DNA of 64,000 bases from GMQP-bins7 sp963776565 (lineage in GTDB: Bacteria > Actinomycetota > Thermoleophilia > Gaiellales > Gaiellaceae), in contig CAVZNF010000005.1 of the NCBI GenBank assembly GCA_963776565.1, positions 124,001 to 188,000 on the forward strand, read 5' to 3'. This document shows positions 25,175 through 34,422 of the stretch, one piece after another. How positions within the stretch are numbered: position 1 is the stretch's first letter; each line of letters begins with the position of its first letter. A program made the position numbers and the translations under genes. Under the pieces are notes generated by a model. That model was not told the origin of the DNA and ran no database searches. It worked only from the letters and a program-made list of their open reading frames with translations.

Positions 25175-25678
25175 ATGAGACCTGGGGAGGTTTCAAGCTG
25201 GGGACGTGGGGACTGCGCGCGAGCTTGGTTCGACGCTGCGCTTTGGGGAGCGGGCGAGATGTGGGGAAGTGAACCCATGTTCCTTGGGCTGCTCTCGGCC
25301 TGCGCGATTTGCGTCGGTGCGGGGTCCGCACTCCTGCACGAGCTCGGTCACGCCTGGACAGCCCGGGCGGTCGGCTGGAGCGTAGTCGGCCTGCGCTGGC
25401 GCTGGTATGGAATCGCGCTTGTCGCAGACTCCAACGGGAAGTCCGACCAGCGGTGGAAAGTGGCACTCGGCGGTCTCTCTGCGACGGCTCTTCTGATGCT
25501 TGGCTTTCTCGCCGGCACCGCCCTACCCAAGCCGGCACCCCTGATCTTTAGCCTCGGCTTTATTTTCAATGCCGCGCTGCTGCTTGCGAATCTCGTTCCG
25601 GTGCGGCTCTCCGACGGCGGGCAGATGCTCGCGGGGTTGAGGGCGGCCCGTTCAAACGATTCCCGCACGCATACCTAG
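25175..25678 (+). CDS. M50 site-2-protease-like membrane metalloprotease
   Basis: Up to 167 residues with four hydrophobic segments. Zinc motif HELGH in LLHELGHAWTARAVGW and, 90 residues on, NLVPVRLSDGGQML, matching the NxxPxxxxDG third-ligand motif of S2P/SpoIVFB proteases. Small size suits the minimal catalytic core. ATG at 25259 or 25277 would remove a non-domain N terminus and has a better ribosome site (GGGGAAG); the coordinates give the longest form. Substrate unknown. Confidence 0.72.
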   Translation: MRPGEVSSWGRGDCARAWFDAALWGAGEMWGSEPMFLGLLSACAICVGAGSALLHELGHAWTARAVGWSVVGLRWRWYGIALVADSNGKSDQRWKVALGGLSATALLMLGFLAGTALPKPAPLIFSLGFIFNAALLLANLVPVRLSDGGQMLAGLRAARSNDSRTHT

Positions 25679-25992
25679 TTTCGTCCGCCCCTTCTCCAAG
25701 TCAGCGCCCGCTCCTCGATCCGCAGGGAGTTCGGACTCGAACGCTCCGACGACGGGCGAGACGCACGACCTTGAACTCCCTCTCGACCTTCAACATGATC
25801 CCGACATCTGCTGCGTGCGACATGCTGGAAGGCGAACGCGATGGGGTTCATGGAGAGCACGCCAAGGCGACGATCCGAGCGGGTGTTCGCTCGAAGCAAA
25901 GAAACCAGCGAGGGCGAACTCCGAGACATACGTCTCGACCTCCGAAACGAGTCTCGACGGCTGACTAGGACCTCGGGCGTCGGCGCGGCCGC
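25679..25992. other. Intergenic region without a supported gene
   Basis: Short inverted repeats occur around 25920-25965 (GAGAC/GTCTC pairs around CATACG and CCGAAAC). No ORF with protein character and no RNA gene recognised. Confidence 0.5.
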
Positions 25993-27117
25993 ATGAGCAT
26001 CGCGCCGAGCCCGAATGCACGGCCCGCCGCACTCGGCTGGTGGCGGACGCTTTCCACCGGAGTGATCATCGGAGCAGCCGCGATCTCGCTCGTCGCGCTG
26101 GTCGCGATCGCTGGCTCCAATGAGCTCGGATGGGACTTCCGCTACACGTACCTCCGAGCTGCGGAGCTCGTGATGAACGGCGGGTCTCCGTATCCAAAGC
26201 TCGACGACGCCGTCCTGGGGAGCGGGATGGCCTACGTCTACCCGCCGCAGCTCGCTGTCGTTCTCGCGCCGCTCACGCTTCTTCCCTCCGACCTCGTCGT
26301 CTGGCTCGCTTTCACGGCAGCCGTGGCGTCGCTGTTGGGTGCGCTGGCGGTGCTCGGAGTCCGCGACCCGCGCTGCTACGCGGCAGTCTTGGTATGGGGG
26401 TCGACGTCGAACGCGCTCGAGATGACGAACCTCTCGGCATTCCTCGTGCTCGCATTCGCGCTCGCGTGGAGGTACCGCGGCTCGACCTGGCCGCTCGCCA
26501 CGACGCTCGGGCTCGTCGTTTCGACGAAGCTCTTCGGCTGGCCGCTTCTCTTCTGGGCGGTCGCGACCCGGAGGTATCGCGCGCTGGGCGCTGCTATCGG
26601 GATCGGCGTTACGGTGACGATCGTCGCATGGGCGGTCATTGGCTTCGCCGACCTGACGAGGTATCCGGAGATCCTGCGGCGGTTCTCGGAGGTGCAGGGG
26701 GAGACGAAGAGCTATTCGATCCTGGCCGCCACCGTGTCGCTCGGATACGACCCGATCGTCGGTCACGCGCTCGCAGGTGTCGTCGGAGGTGCGCTGCTCG
26801 CAGCGGCTGTCTACTTCGGCCGGGTAGCGGGCGACGACACGCGCTCCTTCATCGCAGCGGTCGGAGCCACGCTCGCGTTCACGCCTGTGCTCTGGCTCCA
26901 CTTCTTCGTTCTGCTTGTGGTGCCGCTCGCGATCGTCCGTCCGCGGTTCTCCGCGATCTGGCTCCTGCCCGTCGCGCTGTGGGTGTGCCCGCGCTACTCC
27001 AACGGGCACGGAGTCGAGCCGTTCATACCGGTGGCGGTTGCCGTCGTCGTGGTTGCTGTCGCGCTCGCCCGCCCCGACCCGGCTCCGCAGAGTTCTTCTG
27101 CGCAGGCGCTGACGTGA
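25993..27117 (+). CDS. GT87-family (DUF2029) polyprenyl-linked mannosyl/arabinosyl transferase-like membrane protein
   Basis: Intact, 374 residues, about 9-10 helices. The extracytoplasmic catalytic segment after helix 1 is clear: SNELGWDFRYTYLRAAELVM then NGGSPYPKLDD, with the Asp typical of GT-C enzymes, and later YVYPPQLAVVLAP and TKLFGWPLLFW. Members move mannose or arabinose from a lipid carrier to cell-wall glycans. It sits near the right end of the island, with normal host codon use. Acceptor unknown. Confidence 0.82.
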   Translation: MSIAPSPNARPAALGWWRTLSTGVIIGAAAISLVALVAIAGSNELGWDFRYTYLRAAELVMNGGSPYPKLDDAVLGSGMAYVYPPQLAVVLAPLTLLPSDLVVWLAFTAAVASLLGALAVLGVRDPRCYAAVLVWGSTSNALEMTNLSAFLVLAFALAWRYRGSTWPLATTLGLVVSTKLFGWPLLFWAVATRRYRALGAAIGIGVTVTIVAWAVIGFADLTRYPEILRRFSEVQGETKSYSILAATVSLGYDPIVGHALAGVVGGALLAAAVYFGRVAGDDTRSFIAAVGATLAFTPVLWLHFFVLLVVPLAIVRPRFSAIWLLPVALWVCPRYSNGHGVEPFIPVAVAVVVVAVALARPDPAPQSSSAQALT

Positions 27118-27400
27118 CAGGACCTGTTCTCCGATGCGCACCCAAGGGGACACCCCGTCCGCTGCCCCTCGTGCCTCGGTCTGCGGACTCGCCTTTCACA
27201 ACCGCGACACCGCCGCCCTCTGCCTGGATTGCCGCCGAGGCCAGGTCGTACCTCGTGAGATCTACTACGCGTGTTGGCTCGAACGCTCAAGCGCTGAAGG
27301 GTGCGCGCTGATGGCGCGGCGATCTGGGGATACGACAAGTGCGATACGGTGCGGCGGTGTCGTACGAGTGTGACGGCACGTCCTACAGAGGAGGAGAGAG

Positions 27401-27676
27401 ATGGTCTTGGCAACGGCGAAGGTCGAGGATTTCGACCGCTTCTGGAATACCTTCTCAACCAAGGGCGCTGAGAAGCGAAAGCAGTACGGGTCCAAGGGTG
27501 CAGCCGTCCTTCGCGATCCCAATGATGCCGACCGGATCTGGGTGGTTTTTGACTGGGATGAGGAGGGCTGGAGAAACTTCACCTCCGACCCCGATGTCCC
27601 GGGGATCTTTCAGGAAGCCGGTTTCGTGGGGGGGCCGCCCAAGGCCGCGGAGCTCCTCCGCGAGCACGACGCCTAG
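27401..27676 (+). CDS. ABM/dabb-like small protein (91 aa)
   Basis: MVLATAKVEDFDRFWNTFST, then AEKRKQYGSKGAAVLRDPND, IWVVFDWDEEGWRNFTSDPD and VPGIFQEAGFVG. This is the short ferredoxin-like fold pattern of antibiotic-biosynthesis-monooxygenase-like proteins, with the usual hydrophobic strand WVVFDW. Strong AGGAGG ribosome site. Function unknown. The 283 bases upstream have only a weak Cys-containing ORF (27134-27373) that I do not accept. Confidence 0.7.
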   Translation: MVLATAKVEDFDRFWNTFSTKGAEKRKQYGSKGAAVLRDPNDADRIWVVFDWDEEGWRNFTSDPDVPGIFQEAGFVGGPPKAAELLREHDA

Positions 27677-27784
27677 CCTCTAGACCCCAATCGGCCGAAC
27701 GGACATGACCGCTCGCGCTTAGACGGCGCACCCCTATTTGCACCTCTAGAGCTCGAAAAAACCACTGATTTGCAGGGGGCTTCT

Positions 27785-27844
27785 AGTCCAGGCGGGGCCA
27801 ATTCTGATCCGCACGCTTGCGGAATCCGCATGGTTGTGCGCGTC
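27785..27844 (+). repeat. Putative attR: partial copy of the tRNA 3' end
   Basis: AGTCCAGGCGGGGCCA (15 of 16 identical to 17362-17377) and AATCCGCATGGTTGTGCG plus CGTC (20 of 22 identical to 17401-17422), 38 bases start to start. The first block covers part of the tRNA T-arm and acceptor strand. Together with attL it bounds the 10.4-kb island. Confidence 0.6.
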
Positions 27845-27964
27845 GTCGTACTCGACGGCTACTCGAGGCCAATCGTCCTCGTTCGCGACTACCAGGCGTT
27901 CATCGAGCGCACCGCTCTCCCTAGCGGACGCTCCCGTTGGGCCTGCTGGTGGTCCGCTGAATAG
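27831..27964 (+). pseudogene. C-terminal fragment paralogous to the 22568 gene
   Basis: Reads VVRVVVLDGYSRPIVLVRDY then QAFIERTALPSGRSR. It aligns with DVIVLPGYSRPLVRVSDY and LELLERSTYSEGRVR from the minus-strand gene at 22568-22852, but the first two thirds are absent. It begins inside the attR block. A truncated relic left at the junction is the simplest reading. The 27965-28129 stretch holds only the leader of the peroxiredoxin gene. Confidence 0.5.
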
Positions 27965-28129
27965 GGCCGCGTAGTGTGAGTCGAGGCGTCGCGGTTACGC
28001 CGACTTCGCGCGCGGTGGAACAATGCACCGACAACGTGCGTTAAGCCCTCTCGTGAGGCAGGGTGACGCGAGCGGGAGGGACGTCTCGCTCGCCCGAACT
28101 GCGGGGCTCGGCCCCGGAAGGAGGCAGGA

Positions 28130-28816
28130 ATGACGCTGACGATCAACGACACCGCGCCGGACTTCACGGCGCAGACGACCGAAGGGGAGATCCAGTTCCA
28201 CGAGTGGATCGGCGACTCGTGGACGGTGCTGTTCTCTCATCCGAAGGACTTCACGCCGGTGTGCACGACGGAGCTCGGCTACATGGCCAAGATCAAGCCC
28301 GAGTTCGACCGCCGGAACGTGAAGATCATCGGCCTCTCGGTCGACTCGACCGGCGACCACGAGGGATGGTCTCGAGACATCGAGGAGACGCAGGGCACGG
28401 CGCCCAACTATCCGATCATCGGAGACTCGGACTTCAACGTGTCGAAGCTGTACGGCATGCTCCCCGACGAGATCGGCGGCGAGGCTGCGGATCGGACCGC
28501 CGCAGACAACCAGACGGTGCGCAACGTCTTCGTCATCGGCCCCGACAAGAAGGTGAAGCTCGTTCTCGTGTACCCGATGACGACGGGCCGCAACTTCGAC
28601 GAGGTGCTGCGCGTCATCGACTCGCTGCAGCTGACGGCGAAGCACCGCGTCTCGACGCCCGTCAACTGGAAGCAGGGCGACAAGGTCATCATCGCGGGGT
28701 CGGTCACGAACGACGAGGCGAAGGAGATCTGGCCCGATGGCTGGGAGTCGCCGAAGCCGTACATCCGCATCGTCGACCAGCCCGAGTCCGCTGTCCTGGC
28801 CGAGAGCAGGAGCTGA
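28130..28816 (+). CDS. 1-Cys-type peroxiredoxin (Prx6 family)
   Basis: Intact, 228 residues. The peroxidatic Cys is in the FTPVCTTELG segment after FSHPKDF, and the Prx6-type C-terminal domain is full length (VSTPVNWKQGDKVIIAGSV). There is no resolving Cys in the usual 2-Cys position. It reduces hydroperoxides in the cytoplasm. Strong GGAAGGAGG ribosome site. Monocistronic, followed by three hairpins. First intact core gene after the island. Confidence 0.92.
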   Translation: MTLTINDTAPDFTAQTTEGEIQFHEWIGDSWTVLFSHPKDFTPVCTTELGYMAKIKPEFDRRNVKIIGLSVDSTGDHEGWSRDIEETQGTAPNYPIIGDSDFNVSKLYGMLPDEIGGEAADRTAADNQTVRNVFVIGPDKKVKLVLVYPMTTGRNFDEVLRVIDSLQLTAKHRVSTPVNWKQGDKVIIAGSVTNDEAKEIWPDGWESPKPYIRIVDQPESAVLAESRS

Positions 28817-28835
28817 GTCAGCCCGCAGCAGCGTA

Positions 28836-28864
28836 GCGCGACTGCGACTGCGGAGCAGTCGCGC
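28836..28864 (+). terminator. Hairpin 1 after peroxiredoxin
   Basis: Perfect 10-bp stem GCGCGACTGC / GCAGTCGCGC with a 9-base loop, 20 bases after the stop. No T-run, so it may stabilise the mRNA end rather than terminate. Confidence 0.5.
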
Positions 28865-28883
28865 TTCAGGGATTCTCGCGATC

Positions 28884-28909
28884 AAGAGCCCGCCGTCTGG
28901 CGGGCTCTT
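28884..28909 (+). terminator. Hairpin 2 after peroxiredoxin
   Basis: AAGAGCCCGCC / GGCGGGCTCTT, 11 perfect pairs with a GTCT loop, followed by CGATCTG. A typical symmetrical terminator of high-GC actinobacteria. Confidence 0.65.
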
Positions 28910-28921
28910 CGATCTGCGGCA

Positions 28922-28949
28922 TAAGGGCCCCGGGTGGGCGGGGCCCTTA
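28922..28949. terminator. Hairpin 3 after peroxiredoxin
   Basis: TAAGGGCCCC / GGGGCCCTTA, 10 perfect pairs, 8-base loop. The A/T ends make it usable in both directions. The rest of 28950-29151 is the pdxS promoter region, including TATCCACAG and TTTCCACA sequences resembling single DnaA boxes. Confidence 0.6.
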
Positions 28950-29151
28950 CGTGAAGCGGCGCAACTTCGGGGCCAGGCGAATCCGCCTGCGGGGAGAGGA
29001 GTCGCGCCGGTAGCCGGTACCTATTTCACATCGTGCGGACGGACACGACCTTTTCCAGGGGATTTCCACACCGCGAATCCCGCAAATTCCACGAACTCCG
29101 TCGCAGCTATCCACAGGGCTCCGCGCGCGAGTGCGTGGCTAGACTGCGTCG

Positions 29152-30036
29152 GTGGCCGAGTACGGAACGCTGAGGGTCAAGACGGGCCTCGCCGAGATGC
29201 TGAAGGGCGGCGTCATCATGGACGTCGTCGACGCCGAGCAGGCGCGCATCGCGGAGGACGCAGGCGCGTGCGCGGTCATGGCGCTCGAGCGCGTCCCGGC
29301 CGACATCAGGCGCGACGGCGGCGTCGCGCGGATGAGCGATCCGGAGAAGATCAAGGAGATCCAGGAGGCGGTCACGATCCCGGTGATGGCCAAGTGCCGT
29401 ATCGGGCACTTCGCCGAGGCGCAGATCCTCGAGGCGCTCGAGGTCGACTACATCGACGAGTCCGAGGTCCTGACCCCTGCCGACATCGAGCACCACGTTG
29501 ACAAGTGGGGGTTCACCGTCCCGTTCGTTTGCGGCGCGACCAACCTCGGCGAAGCGCTGCGCCGAATCTCCGAGGGCGCGGCGATGATCCGCACGAAGGG
29601 CGAGGCCGGAACGGGCGACATCGTCAACGCCGTCACGCACATGCGCGCGGTCTTCGGCGCGATTCGCGCGCTCCAGGCGCTGCGCGAGGACGAGCTGTAC
29701 GCCGCCGCGAAGGAGCACCGCGCGCCGTACGAGCTCGTTCGCTGGGTCGCCGAGAACGGACGGCTCCCGGTCGTGACGTTCACTGCAGGCGGCATTGCGA
29801 CGCCGGCAGACGCCTCTCTCTGCATGCAGCTCGGGGCGGACGGCGTCTTCGTCGGATCGGGGATCTTCAAGTCCGGCGATCCCGAGACGCGCGCGAAGGC
29901 GATCGTCGAGGCGACGACGCACTACGACGACGCGAAGGTGCTCGCCGACGTCTCGGCCGGTCTCGGGGAGCCGATGGTCGGAATCTCCGCGAGCTCGCTC
30001 GCCGAGAGCGAGCGGCTCGAAGTTCGCGGCTGGTAG
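29152..30036 (+). CDS. pdxS: Pyridoxal 5'-phosphate synthase lyase subunit
   Basis: Intact, 294 residues, full family length. (beta/alpha)8 barrel with GGVIMDVVDAEQARIAEDAG, MALERVPADIRRDGGVARMSD, the catalytic-Lys segment MIRTKGEAGTGDIVNAVTHM and AGGIATPADASLCMQLGADG. PdxS makes PLP from ribose 5-phosphate, glyceraldehyde 3-phosphate and ammonia delivered by PdxT. TAGACT at 29140-29145, 6 bases before the GTG, indicates a leaderless mRNA. Followed by pdxT after 7 bases. Confidence 0.97.
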   Translation: MAEYGTLRVKTGLAEMLKGGVIMDVVDAEQARIAEDAGACAVMALERVPADIRRDGGVARMSDPEKIKEIQEAVTIPVMAKCRIGHFAEAQILEALEVDYIDESEVLTPADIEHHVDKWGFTVPFVCGATNLGEALRRISEGAAMIRTKGEAGTGDIVNAVTHMRAVFGAIRALQALREDELYAAAKEHRAPYELVRWVAENGRLPVVTFTAGGIATPADASLCMQLGADGVFVGSGIFKSGDPETRAKAIVEATTHYDDAKVLADVSAGLGEPMVGISASSLAESERLEVRGW

Positions 30037-30043
30037 CGCGCGG

Positions 30044-30613
30044 GTGGAGAGGTCGCTGCGCATCGGCGTCCTCGCCCTGCAAGGGGCCTTTCGGGAGCAC
30101 GCCGCGGCGCTCCGCAAGCTTGGCGCGGACGTCGTCGAGGTTCGTCTGCCGGACGAGCTCGACGGCCTCGACGGCCTCGTGATTCCGGGCGGCGAGTCGA
30201 CGACGATCATGCGGCTCGCCGAGCTCTATGGCCTCGACGGGGCGATTCGCTCCTATTCAGGAGCGGTCTTCGGTACCTGTGCCGGGATGATCGTGCTCGA
30301 CCGCGAGCATCTCGATCTCGCCGATCTCGTCGTCGATCGAAATGCCTTCGGACGGCAGGTGCGGAGCTTCGAGGCGGACGTCGACCTGACCGGAGACGAG
30401 ATCCCGCTTCACGGCGTGTTCATCCGGGCGCCACGCATCCGCGGCCTCGGCGAGGGTGTCGAGGTGCTCGGTGAACTCGATGGCGAGCCCGTGCTCGTGC
30501 GCGACGGGCGACTGCTGCTCGCGTCGTTCCATCCCGAGCTGACCGACGACCTGCGCGTGCACGAGCTCTTCATGACGATGGTCGAGGAGGCCAGCCGTGT
30601 CGGGTCACTCTAA
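30044..30613 (+). CDS. pdxT: Pyridoxal 5'-phosphate synthase glutaminase subunit
   Basis: Intact, 189 residues. Nucleophile Cys in FGTCAGMIVL, oxyanion strand IPGGESTTIMRL, and the His-Glu pair in LASFHPELTDD. It hydrolyses glutamine and channels ammonia to PdxS. GTG start follows pdxS directly. Its 3' end overlaps yebC by 17 bases, tying the three genes into one transcript. Confidence 0.96.
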   Translation: MERSLRIGVLALQGAFREHAAALRKLGADVVEVRLPDELDGLDGLVIPGGESTTIMRLAELYGLDGAIRSYSGAVFGTCAGMIVLDREHLDLADLVVDRNAFGRQVRSFEADVDLTGDEIPLHGVFIRAPRIRGLGEGVEVLGELDGEPVLVRDGRLLLASFHPELTDDLRVHELFMTMVEEASRVGSL

Positions 30614-31352
30614 GTGGAGCTCGATCAAGCACAAGAAGGGCGCGGCCGACGCCAAGCGCGGTCAGCTGTTCTCGAAGCTCTCCCGGGCGATCATCGTCGC
30701 TGCGAAGGAGGGTGGGGCGGACCCGTCGGCCAACCTCGCGCTCCAGAACGCGATCGAGAAAGCGCGCTCGTACTCCATGCCGAAGGACAACATCGAGCGC
30801 GCGATCGCAAAGGGCGCGGGTGCGGACGCCGAGGCGGCGAGCTTCGAGACGGTCTTGTACGAGGGTTACGGACCGGAGGGTGTTGCCGTGCTCGTGGAGG
30901 CGCTCACCGACAACCGCAACCGCACCGCCTCGGACGTGCGCCACGCGTTCACGAAGCACGGCGGCAACCTCGGCACGACGGGCGCCGTCGCCTGGCAGTT
31001 CGAGCGGCGCGGAGTCGTCCTGGTCGCCGCGCCGGGCGCAGATGAGGACGAGCTCGTCCTGGTCGCGGCCGAAGCCGGGGCGGACGACGTCGAGCTCGAC
31101 GGATCGAGCTTCGTCGTCACGAGCGCGCCGGAATCGCTGACCGCCGTGCGCCAGGCGCTCGAGGCGGGCGACTTCGCGATCGAGTCGGTGGAGCTCGCGA
31201 TGGTGCCGAAGACGACGGTCTCGGTCTCAGACGAGTCCACTGCGCGCAAGATCATGAATCTCGTCGACGGGCTCGAGGAATCGGACGACGTCCAGGACGT
31301 CTACGCGAACTTCGACATCCCCGAGTCCGTTCTCGAAGCGGTAGCCTCCTAG
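30597..31352 (+). CDS. yebC: YebC/PmpR-family protein (translation/transcription factor)
   Basis: Intact, 251 residues. Starts MSGHSKWSSIKHKKGAADAK, the hallmark of the family, with DNIERAIAKGAG and LYEGYGPEGVAVLVEALTDN. Family members have been described as DNA-binding regulators and, more recently, as factors that help ribosomes through proline-rich stretches. In many actinobacteria it lies beside pdxST and ruvCAB, as here. Confidence 0.95.
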   Translation: MSGHSKWSSIKHKKGAADAKRGQLFSKLSRAIIVAAKEGGADPSANLALQNAIEKARSYSMPKDNIERAIAKGAGADAEAASFETVLYEGYGPEGVAVLVEALTDNRNRTASDVRHAFTKHGGNLGTTGAVAWQFERRGVVLVAAPGADEDELVLVAAEAGADDVELDGSSFVVTSAPESLTAVRQALEAGDFAIESVELAMVPKTTVSVSDESTARKIMNLVDGLEESDDVQDVYANFDIPESVLEAVAS

Positions 31353-31361
31353 GCGGTACTT

Positions 31362-33297
31362 GTGGCGATCGTGGCGGCGGACACTGCGGGTAGGAGAGCG
31401 GATCGCATCGAAGCGCTCCTCTCCGCGCGCCTTTTCGTCGAGCCGCAGCTCGCCGACGACCGCATTACGTTCGTCTCGAACCTCTCGGGACATCTGAGCC
31501 TGTACGCGATGGATGCGTCGGGCGGCGTGCCGGAGCCGCTGCTGCCGCCGCAGATCGCGCTCCAGAATCCGGAGCTCGTCGGCGGCCACCTGTATCACGT
31601 GCTCTCGACGCTCGAGCAGATCCTGGTGATGATCGACTCGGACGGCGACGAGAACTACGTCCCCTACGTGATCCCGATCGACGGAGGCTTTCCCGAGCCG
31701 CTCGCACCGGAGACATTCGCGGGGAGCCGGTCGCATCTCGTGCACGTCGATGACGCGACCGACATCGCGTACTTCGCCGTCGAGTCCGTCGAGGAGTCGC
31801 TGACGACTGCGGTCCGCGTTCATCTCTCTACCGGTGAGACCGAGACGCTCTGGCGGAGCGCGTACGGAGCGTTCGTCGCTGCGTGGACGCCTGATCACTC
31901 CCGTGTCGTGCTGGTCGACGGTTACACGATGGGAGATGTCGTCCTCTACGAGATCGACGTGTCCGGCGAGCGCCGGATGCTCCACGGGACGCCGATCGAG
32001 GAGCGCGACCCCGGTACGACGGAGCCCGCGTCGGGCTTCCGCTCTGCATACGGCACGGCCAGCGGCGCGGGCGTCCTGCTCGACGACCACGCTCTACGAC
32101 GACACGGGCTCGCTCGCGTTCCTCCCGCTCGACCGGCCGGGTGAGGTCGAGCCGGTGGAGATCGCCGGCCTGGCTCACGACGGCATCGGAGAGCTGGAAG
32201 GCCTCGACCAGCTCGTAGGCGACACGTACTCGCTCACGTACAACATCGACGGCTGCTCATGGGTCTATGCGGGAGCCTTCGACGAGGACGCCAGGACGTT
32301 CACGGTTCAGCGCGTGCTCGTTGGCGAAGGCGAGCTCGAGGGCGGCGTCCTCCACGGCATCGACCACGATGAGGAGAGCGGCCGCTTCGTCGCCTCGTTC
32401 TGCACGGCGACCACCCCGACCCAGCTCCATCTGTTGCCTGCGGACGATTCTGCGCCGGCGCCACTCACGCGCGAGCGCGCGCTCGGCCTCGCGCCGGAGC
32501 TGCTTTCGGTCGGGGAGGATGCGTCGTTCGAGTCACATGACGGGCTTCGTGTCTCCGCGCGCCTCTACCTGCCGTCTCCTGAGCTCGGATTCGACGGGCC
32601 ACGCCCGCTCGTCTATTACGTCCACGGCGGCCCGCAGAGCCAGGAGCGACCCAACTTCGCGTGGTTCTCGATGCCGTTGATCCAGATCCTCACGCTCGAG
32701 GGCTTCGCCGTGTTCGTCCCGAACGCGCGCGGCTCGTCTGGGTACGGGCTCGACTACTCGAAGCACGTCGATCGCGACTGGGGCGGGCTCGACCGGCTCG
32801 ACCATGTACACGCCATGACCGACGTGCTGCCGCGCGACGAGCGCGTCGACACCTCACGCGCCGGCGTGGTCGGGCGATCGTACGGCGGCTACATGACCCT
32901 GATGCTCGCTGCTCGCCACCCGGAGCTCTGGCGCGGTGCGGTCGACATGTTCGGCCCGTACGACCTGTTCACGTTCATGGATCGAATTCCGGAGACATGG
33001 AAGCCGTACTTCGCGCTCGCGGTCGGCGACCCGGAGACAGACCGTGACTTTCTCGTCGAGCGCTCGCCGAAGACCCACATCGCCGACATCGCCTGCCCGC
33101 TTCTCGTGATCCAGGGCCAAAACGATCCGCGTGTCGTCGAGCGCGAGTCCAGGGACGTCGTCGAGCAGCTCCGTGGCCTCGGTCGCGACGTCGACTACCT
33201 CGTCTTCGACGACGAGGGCCACGACGTGCTGAAGCTCGCGAATCGCGTTCGCTGCTACGACGCGATCGTCGGTTTCTTCGCGCAGCATCTGTCCTGA
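31362..33297 (+). CDS. S9-family serine peptidase (prolyl oligopeptidase/acylaminoacyl-peptidase type), frameshifted
   Basis: About 645 residues. N-terminal beta-propeller (LADDRITFVSNLSGHLSLYA), then the alpha/beta hydrolase domain: HGGPQSQERPNF, nucleophile in VGRSYGGYMTLML, Asp in LVIQGQNDPRVV, His in FDDEGHDVLK. No signal peptide, so probably cytoplasmic peptide turnover. One extra G near 32083 (CTCGACGACC for CTCACGACC) splits the frame. GTG start is 9 bases after yebC. Another amide-cleaving specificity is possible. Confidence 0.85.
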
Positions 33298-33318
33298 ATC
33301 GCTGTTAGGGTCACGACC

Positions 33319-33861
33319 ATGCTTCGCTGGCTCTCCATCCTCGTCGTGGCTCTCGCCCTCGTGGCAGCCGGTTGTGGTGGAAGCGACGACGAGTCGGCCG
33401 CGTCCGACGAGACGACGATCGAGGAGACGACCACCACTGACGAGACGACCACCACTGACGAGACGACGACGGAGGAGTCAACCGACACCTCGGGCACCGA
33501 CACCGACGCCGCGTTCAACTTTGCTTCGGAGGACTGTCAGAGCCTCGTCAAGGCATACGTCGGGCTGAGCGCGGCCATCGCCGCCGCGAGCGGTGGGCAA
33601 GACGTCTCCGGTGACATCGAGAAGTTCTCGAAGTATGTCGACGAGGTACCCGAGGAGATCCGGGGCGATGTCCAGACGATCGCGGCGGCCTACAGCACGT
33701 TCGCCGATAAGCTCAAGGACATCGGGTACACACCCGGCCAGGTCCCGACCGCCGACCAGCTCCAGAAGCTCCAAGATGCCTCGGGGTCGTTGGGCACGCC
33801 CGAGGTCCAAGCTGCGGGGGAGCATCTGAACACCTGGACGACCGAGAACTGCAAGAGCTAG
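33319..33861 (+). CDS. Lipoprotein with Thr/Glu-rich linker
   Basis: Intact, 180 residues. Lipobox LVAAGCGG with cleavage before Cys-19, then a low-complexity linker of repeated DETTT units about 35 residues long, and a helical C-terminal domain with Cys in SEDCQSL and in the final ENCKS that could form one disulfide. Surface-anchored; linker looks like a wall-spanning spacer. TAGGGT at 33306-33311, 7 bases before the ATG, suggests no leader. Function unknown. Confidence 0.8.
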   Translation: MLRWLSILVVALALVAAGCGGSDDESAASDETTIEETTTTDETTTTDETTTEESTDTSGTDTDAAFNFASEDCQSLVKAYVGLSAAIAAASGGQDVSGDIEKFSKYVDEVPEEIRGDVQTIAAAYSTFADKLKDIGYTPGQVPTADQLQKLQDASGSLGTPEVQAAGEHLNTWTTENCKS

Positions 33862-33933
33862 GCCTGCAGGTCGGTCGGCGACGGCCCTGATCTTCGACGA
33901 AGGAACGTCCGGACTCCCGCGTAACTTCCATCT

Positions 33934-34422
33934 GTGAAGGTCCTCGGCATCGACCCAGGAACGGCTGCATGCGGGTACGGGATCGTCCACGGAAGCGACG
34001 GGCGCCTCCAGGCGGTGGTGTCGGGGTGCTGGCGGACGTCCGCGCGGGAGCGGCTCGACGCGCGATTGCTGACGATCTTCGAGGGAGTACGGGATCTCGT
34101 TGCGGAGCACGAGCCCGACGCCGTCGCGCTCGAGGAGTCCTACGTGGGTGCCGACGCCCGCATCGCGCTCTCCGTCGGGCAAGCGCGCGGCGCCGTTCTC
34201 GTCGCGGCCGCGGCCGCGGGAATCGAATGCGCTGAGCACGCTCCCGCGCGCGTCAAGCAGACCGTCTGCGGATACGGACGCGCCGAGAAGGGGCAGATGC
34301 AGCGGATGGTGAAGCTCATCCTCGGGCTCGAGGAGGAGCCGCGCACGTCGCACGAGGCGGACGCGTACGCCGTGGCGATCTGCCACGCGCTCGGCTCCCC
34401 GCTCGTCGGGATGGCGCGATGA
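33934..34422 (+). CDS. ruvC: Holliday junction endodeoxyribonuclease RuvC
   Basis: Intact, 162 residues. Catalytic acids are visible: Asp in LGIDPGTAACGYG, Glu in VALEESYVG, and the Asp pair region in TSHEADAYAVAICHAL. It resolves four-way junctions handed over by RuvAB. TAACTT (33922-33927) is 6 bases before the GTG. Its TGA overlaps the ATG of ruvA. Confidence 0.95.
   Translation: MKVLGIDPGTAACGYGIVHGSDGRLQAVVSGCWRTSARERLDARLLTIFEGVRDLVAEHEPDAVALEESYVGADARIALSVGQARGAVLVAAAAAGIECAEHAPARVKQTVCGYGRAEKGQMQRMVKLILGLEEEPRTSHEADAYAVAICHALGSPLVGMAR

Noticed and set aside
25675..27153. 492-residue minus ORF opposite the GT87 gene
   Set aside because: Arg/Asp-rich shadow of a clear membrane-protein gene; no domain character.
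27134..27373. 79-residue plus ORF with several Cys
   Set aside because: Cys spacing does not form a zinc ribbon and there is no ribosome site.
29041..29130. Replication origin from TATCCACAG and TTTCCACA
   Set aside because: Only two weak DnaA-box-like words, no cluster, no dnaA or dnaN nearby.
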